The notes below the pieces were generated by a model. It saw only the letters and a program-made list of their open reading frames with translations, made no database searches and was not told the DNA's origin. The position numbers and the translations under genes are program-made. Shown here one piece after another: positions 59,013 through 64,000 of a stretch of DNA of 64,000 bases. This DNA comes from Pelobates cultripes (taxonomy: Eukaryota; Chordata; Amphibia; Anura; Pelobatidae), in the NCBI GenBank assembly GCA_933207985.1, contig OW240915.1, positions 276,112,477 to 276,176,476 on the forward strand, in the 5' to 3' direction. The stretch's first letter is position 1. The number at the start of each line of letters is the position of its first letter.

Positions 59013-59761
59013 TGTTAGACTGCTAGTTTTCTGTCTCTTATTACTTTGATTGAGCTTGTACTATTATATTACTGTTTTTTTTACCTGTTTGCTGTATATG
59101 TGTTTTATCCTGTTCTCAGGGTCCCAGAACAGCTAAAGGTTTTCTTCCTTTCCCTTGTTATTTGGGGTTTCCCCCATTGGCTTATTTAACCTTGCTTTGG
59201 TGCTTGTATTTTCCCTTCTGCAGAATCTGGGTTTCCCCCCTTCTTTCTCTGTCTTTTCCTGCCTGAGTATCTCTCTTGTTTCCTTACCGGGTCCGTTTTG
59301 GAGACCTTTTTGCGGTATTTTGCGCCTCTTTTTAGGCAAATTCGTACTGATTTGGGACCCACGTTAGGCAGTTAGCATGCGAACGCCGGGTTGTTTTATG
59401 CGTATTACTTTTTGGCTCTGTTCCGATCGCGAACGCTGTTCGTTTGTGGATTATTACCCGACCGTTCAGCTGTTTTTGGTGTCGCGTTCGCTAGATTACC
59501 TTACGAGTTGCATTCGGTAGTTATTTAATGCAAATTTGCGTTTTTTTCCCCGCAATCTTTTGATTTATACTGTTTCTTTTTTGGTTTCTTCCTATCCCTA
59601 CCTCTTCCTGCCTCATGTTTCTAGCTACTGGTCTGGGCCCTGGTGGGTTCCCCTCATGACCCTACTACTGGGTTGCTAGTTTGGATGATTAACCCTCACT
59701 ACTTGCACTGTTTTTTCCTGACAGCATTCACAGTAGCTTAGTGCCTAACTATTTGCCTGCC

Positions 59762-60550
59762 ATGTCTAAGCCTAAGGTGTCTGTATGCCCCCCAACCTCT
59801 GGGGATATGGATACCCCTCTACTTTGGGAGATGCCTCCTCTACTGCTGGCTCCCCTCCCTCGGCGGTGGACCCTGCTCCCCCCAGGGAGGACACACAGTC
59901 CTTGGCACTCCAACGGTCTGTGACCAGCGCCATTATGGCCCCTCTAGGTTCAATGTCCCAGACTATATTCCAGGAATTGCTTGCTTGCCCTTCGGGTGCA
60001 GGGGCCCATGGATCCCTCAATGCACTATCCACGTCCAGAAGTGGATATCCTTGGGGATTAACTGAGAAAGGCGAGCCGAAAATTGAGGCAAAATCTGCCT
60101 CCAAAAACACCATGACTGGAGTACTTCAGGTCACCCATGAAGAGCCTTTCCGTGCCACGCAGAACGGGCACGGCAGTGGAAATGTGAGAGAGCACAGACT
60201 GAAAGCGACTCTGACTCAGAAATCGGGTGTAGTGAGGAGGCTGGTGTTGAGTTCGCTAGTGACTAAGAGAATGGTACCGGGGACATGGGTCTTTACCTCT
60301 TTACCTCCGCCCTGTCAGGGATGATGGGAGGTGACCCTGGGACTGAACCATCCACCGCTGCGGGGACTGCCCTTATGGACCCACTGGGTGATCCTTTGTT
60401 TGACTTGGATGACCTATAAAATCCAAGGTCTGCCAGGTGGCTTCCGGCGGACCATGTGGCCCACTACCTGGAAACCTGGGTGTGGCGCCCCCTTAGCAAG
60501 GCAGCACGTAACAAGCTCCTACTGCTCCTACTGCATCTGCGATGGACGGT
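59762..60550 (+). pseudogene. DIRS ORF1 (gag-like) remnant
   Basis: Starts ATG at 59762 (MSKPKVSVCPPTSGDMD) and shifts frame near 59810 into a 179-residue frame with SVTSAIMAPL, MSQTIFQELLACPSGAGA, SGYPWGLTEKGEPKIEAK and TMTGVLQVTHEEPF. After another shift near 60150, a Ser/Asp/Glu-rich part and a segment reading WRPLSKAARNKL follow. By position and order this is the DIRS ORF1 protein, which packages element RNA. At about 60512-60555 it jumps directly into RT sequence, so its C-terminus is deleted. Confidence 0.65.
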
Positions 60551-60554
60551 GGAT

Positions 60555-61534
60555 CTTCTGCCATGGCTAGGTTTCATCATCAATTTGGAAAAAATTTAGT
60601 TTGACACCATCCAGACTCCTTGAGCCTGCCTTCATCCAAGATTTGAATGATCCACAAGGAACTTTGCATGGTGCTACTCTGCCCACATATCACGCTGCAA
60701 CACTTGGCGAGGCTCATCGGACTGTTGGCATCGTCGATACAAGTGGCGTTCCCGGCCCCTCTTTACTATCGAACTCTCCAACTGTTGAAGATTCCACATC
60801 TCTGAAAGGGAGCATCATATGCGGACCTGATATCCTTGGACAGGGAAATGAAGGACGAGTTACGTTGGTGGATTCACAACCTCTGTGCATGGAATGGCAG
60901 GGCCATATTCAGATCTCAACCGGAGTTCACCATAGACTAGGACGCGAGTCTCCGCGGCTGGGGTGCCCACTGCGAGGGTGTGTCGATAGGAGGTTGCTGG
61001 TCGGAGAGCGAATCCAGAATGCACATCAATGCCTTGGAACTTCTAGTGGGATTGTTTGTGATTCTGAGTTTGCAAAGAGGACGGCCAATGTCTGCATTCG
61101 CCTATGTATGGACAACATATTAGCAGTACAGTATGTCAACCACAAGGGCAGAACTCAATCGGCATTACTGTCTCATCTGCCAATAGAATTTTGAGAGTTG
61201 TCTGACATGGAACTTGGTGGTCCAAGCTAAATATCTACCGGGCCTGCACAATGTCCAGACGGACTGGAATTCACGTTATCTCTCCAATGGCAGCGATTTG
61301 AGATTGGATGTAGAGGTGTTTTATGCTATCTCGTCCCTTTGGGGTCCTTTTGCCATTGACCTGTTTGTCTCATGTCTCAACGCCCATCTACCTCGTTTCT
61401 TCAGCAGGCGTCCAGACCCAGCCGCAGAGGCAGTGGACGCTTTCCTGCAAGATTGGCATGGACCGCTTCTCTACACTTTCCCTCCAATAATGCTTTGGTG
61501 GTCAGTATGTTTTGAACATGAGGTTTTTTCATGA
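60555..61534 (+). pseudogene. DIRS RT end and RNase H fragment
   Basis: LGFIINLEK near 60560 is the conserved stretch after the RT palm in DIRS and Ty3-like enzymes. After frameshifts come the RNase H motifs: an ID.DASLRGWGAHC stretch (about 60925-60975, first Asp replaced by a stop in that frame), MHINALELL (about 61020-61045), and CMDNILAVQYVNHKG (61105-61152). Then VVQAKYLPGLHNVQ.DWNSR (about 61220-61280) and LWGPFAIDLFVS lead to FPPIML. The frames 60601-61194 and 61214-61534 are joined across a stop at 61193. The recombinase that should follow is absent. Confidence 0.85.
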
Positions 61535-61630
61535 TTGTTTGATAAGAAGGGTCTGCTTGTGCTTGTTATTGCATGGCTGGACTGATTCATCGGTTCCTGT
61601 TACTTGTTTGTTTTATCATGTTCGCATCTT

Positions 61631-61806
61631 CAAAGAAAGAGGAAGAGTTAAGGGAGGTGCTGACTATTATACTGAGACTTGGTATGGGAGTGGATTATAT
61701 CACTGTGTATACCATATTTTTCTTACTGTTTTTTGTATTATTTGCTGCTATTGGTGGACAGTAAAGAAAGGGATATGCAAGACTCGCCTCTGTGTCTTTA
61801 ATAAAA
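61631..61806. repeat. DIRS right inverted terminal repeat
   Basis: Complement of 58591-58768. Near the outer edge, AATAAAATC (61800-61808) could act as the polyadenylation signal of the element. Confidence 0.9.
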
Positions 61807-62673
61807 TCATGCCTTTTCGTCATGTAATAGCAAAATCATGTAATTATGTGTTCTGCTTTTCTACAGTACAGGAAGTTTAATGGGTGATAACTTTCCTACA
61901 GTCAGGGACAATGAAGGCTCATCCACAGGGGCATTTGGGTCAGCAACCCACCAGTTTTGTTGTGGGGAAAAAAATTATTTGCAGTAGTTTAGAATCACTA
62001 AGATTCTAATATTCTTGTTTATGTAGGGAGAGGATCGTAAGCCAAAAAAGGGGGACAGTGTTTCTTTAATTTTCTCATAGGTTTCAGTTCTACAGGACCC
62101 TCATTAGAAGCTGTTTGGGTAAGATGTTTGAGAGTAAGTAGGCATGTCAAAAATATAGGGATGGTTTGAAAACTGCCCTGTTTCAGCAGGTATTGCCTAG
62201 TGTTCTTTACTAAGGAATTTCCATTGAGAGAGGAGAGCCAGCTTCCCATGAGTGGAGGCATGCTATTGGCCTCTTTATTCAGGGGCCATCACTGGCTGGT
62301 AGCACCAAGGGGTTACAATGCTCACAGGATAGAGAAGCAAGACACCATCTTGGAAATAAGATGGGGAGAGCACAGCAGCATCAGCTCCTGGCCCCTTCCA
62401 AATGTAAGTGTATATCTATATTATCTATTTTCTCCAACAATAGCCCTAGCAACTGCTTGATTGCAGATTAAGCAAGGTAATTTACTCAAATATATAATTA
62501 ACATATATAAAGCCACAGAAGCCCAGGGGTGACAAGTGGAGGGGGATATTTTGATACAGAGCACTGTTCTGCCTGTCACTAATAGTTTTAATGAGTCCTT
62601 GTAGAATATTGCATACACTATGTTTCTATTGATTATATATATGGATGTGTGGATTGACATAAGTAACAGATGG
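61807..62673. other. No gene recognised
   Basis: Unassigned DNA between the DIRS element and the solo LTR. The last five bases (GATGG) are the LTR target duplication. Confidence 0.5.
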
Positions 62674-63886
62674 TGTGACGAGACCAATCTCGCCACATTG
62701 CATTGGAGAAGCCTGGTTGCTCGCCTGCTGCCTTTGGACTATGGCCCCCTGTTAAAAGACATCTTTTTACCTGCAGAAAAGATTTATTTGTTCTTTTCTG
62801 CCTGGTGTTCGGTAGTTTCAATCTACCGAACAACCGCACGAATGACTGGACCACCTGGGAGCTGGTGTGTGCCAGCAATTAGCCTCCCTGAAGCTGCGGT
62901 TAACCGCAGCTTAATTGACAAATGCTGGGTGGCCGCCATTCGTTTCACGAACACGAGGTCGCGGCCATTTTAAACATGCGAATGCCCAGCGGTGTTTGAC
63001 GCTTAATTCATGGAACTGAAATCGGACACAGTTTTGCGCGAACACCGCTGAAGCCGCCGACCTCCCTTCTTGTTCGGTGAAAGTGCACAAACGGCCCGGT
63101 GTTCGGTAGTTTTGCTTGAATGTGTTATACCCCATATAGGAATACCATGGAGCTCATTCGCATAGAACTGACTGTATAAAGACTTTGGCTCCATGGCGAT
63201 TACACTGTATTCGTGTGGTCAGAGCGCCATTCGCTTAATAATGTGCGCTCAGACCTGAGCTATCTGGGGATATGTTAAATGTATGCTTTTAATGTTATGT
63301 TTCTTACATAATGTATTTTAACAGTAATTTCTGTTTTAGTATCCCCACGTGCATAATGGTGATTTGCCTTTGTCTTGGGAGATAATTGAATTACTTCTCA
63401 ATTATCTCCAAGGCAGAGGGGAGGAAGCCAGGATGCATTGTGGGAATATAATGTGACTGTGTGTCCTGTTTGGCTGATTGTCTGTCTTTTGTCACAGTCT
63501 CCCATTTGGTCCCCTAGGGGAGTGTCCACCAGGTGGGAGACCTGCATAAATACTGGGCAGGTAGCCCTCATTAAACAGACCACTGCTTGACCCTCAACAC
63601 GGAGCCTTGTCTCGTCTTTGGGGGGATTTACTGAACGCTGATAGAGACTGATTGCTAGGAGTGTAAGCCGCTTGGATGCTTTTCCTATACGTCTGCTAGC
63701 AGCGATTCGTATGGTTCCAGTTCGTGTGTTTGGAGTGCTGTATTGGATGCTGTTCGGGAGTTTAGAGCATTCACTTATTGGCGGTTCGTGAGTTTGGTGT
63801 TCTACAATAGCTGTGCCTGCATCTCTGGAAAAGGGGACGATCGCCTAAACGGTTTTTACCCCTTGTGTGAAAAACAGTCCGTTACA
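62674..63886 (+). mobile_element. Solo LTR (1,213 bp), retroviral or Ty3-like
   Basis: Starts TGTGACGAGACC and ends CCGTTACA, giving the TG...CA tips with an imperfect 7-base inversion (TGTGACG/CGTTACA). GATGG at 62669-62673 and 63887-63891 is an exact 5-bp target duplication. A TATA-like box (GCATAAATA, 63544-63552) and ATTAAA (63570-63575) are in promoter/polyadenylation order. No internal coding region is present, so the copy was reduced by recombination between two LTRs. Five-base duplications fit both endogenous retroviruses and Ty3-like elements, so the class is undecided. Orientation is inferred from the promoter. Confidence 0.9.
63544..63552 (+). promoter_or_regulatory. TATA-like box of the solo LTR
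   Basis: GCATAAATA is followed within about 20 bases by ATTAAA (63570-63575) and a TTGTCTCGTCTTTGGGG element resembling the G/T-rich end of an R region. Confidence 0.55.
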
Positions 63887-64000
63887 GATGGTATCAATAA
63901 GTCACAAGGTTTTCTTTGTCCGAGAGCTCTGGAATGTGGATGTGGGGGTTTTGTCCTTATATGGCAAGTTATGCTCTGACGTTAGTTTGAGCACATCTAT
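63887..64000. other. Flank of the solo LTR
   Basis: Contains the right copy of GATGG; nothing else is recognised before the window ends. Confidence 0.6.

Larger units (their letters stand above)
58591..61806 (+). mobile_element. DIRS-type retrotransposon with both inverted terminal repeats
   Basis: About 175 bases at 58591-58768 are matched in inverted orientation by 61631-61806 (for example CATATCCCTTTCTATACTGT against its complement). DIRS elements have such inverted termini and use a tyrosine recombinase instead of an integrase, so no target duplication is expected or seen. Order: left repeat, 5' leader with an inserted hAT MITE, gag-like ORF1 remnant, RT end, RNase H, right repeat. Most of the RT and the whole recombinase/methyltransferase region are missing, so this is a nonautonomous deletion derivative. 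Confidence 0.85.

Noticed and set aside
59133..59367. Frames on both strands in the DIRS leader
   Set aside because: No domain; they lie between the terminal repeat and ORF1, where DIRS elements have untranslated sequence.
62200..63194. Frames over and before the solo LTR
   Set aside because: LTRs do not encode proteins here; the frames have no recognisable domain and follow the GC-rich composition.

Overview
This window looks like ordinary nuclear DNA of a frog or toad. The organism is inferred from repeat families I recognise as anuran: TTAA-flanked MITEs with ends such as TTAACCCCTTAAGGAC or TTAAAGGGACACT, hAT elements beginning CAGGGGCGTACC, a DIRS retrotransposon, Tc1 elements and an L1 with a frog-style 3' tail. 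The base composition is AT-rich, stop codons are dense in every frame, microsatellites are long, and a run of exactly 100 N (41790-41889) marks an assembly gap. Nothing suggests a prokaryote, virus or organelle. I found no intact cellular gene, no tRNA or rRNA and no CRISPR array. Every stretch with protein similarity is a decayed transposable element or a small captured fragment.

Layout. 1-9.8 kb: a 2-kb TTAA-flanked hairpin-rich element, small tandem repeats, and a 5'-truncated LINE on the minus strand with a second LINE tail facing it. 10.6-17.8 kb: a Tc1 pseudogene, retroelement debris, an 80-bp and a 571-bp TTAA MITE, and a promoter-like (possibly LTR) fragment. 17.8-22.4 kb: the longest stretch without recognised repeats, with one weak splice-site-flanked exon candidate. 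22.4-24 kb: MITEs and a foldback element. About 24-29.2 kb: an L1 pseudogene with internal deletion, an altered YADD box and a 0.7-kb inverted-repeat insertion. 29.5-39 kb: two hAT-like elements with near-perfect 8-bp duplications, two large foldback structures (one flanked by a 17-bp direct repeat) and more MITE pieces.

39.36-43.17 kb is a 3.8-kb hAT-like element bounded by a perfect 8-bp target duplication. It carries a single C2H2 zinc-finger fragment joined directly to U2 snRNA-like sequence, plus several tandem arrays and the assembly gap. 43.5-52 kb holds MITEs, a CT-rich retroelement fragment, foldbacks and interspersed repeats. 52.4-53.8 kb has two Tc1 elements, one inserted in the other. 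55.5-57.1 kb is a second copy of the first 2-kb element. 58.6-61.8 kb is a DIRS element with both inverted terminal repeats, large internal deletions and a hAT MITE inside it. 62.67-63.89 kb is a solo LTR with a perfect 5-bp target duplication.

The parts do not form a pathway. The window is best read as an intergenic or intronic transposon archive in which nested insertions give relative ages. All family assignments are by eye without database searches; boundaries supported by target-site duplications are the most reliable.
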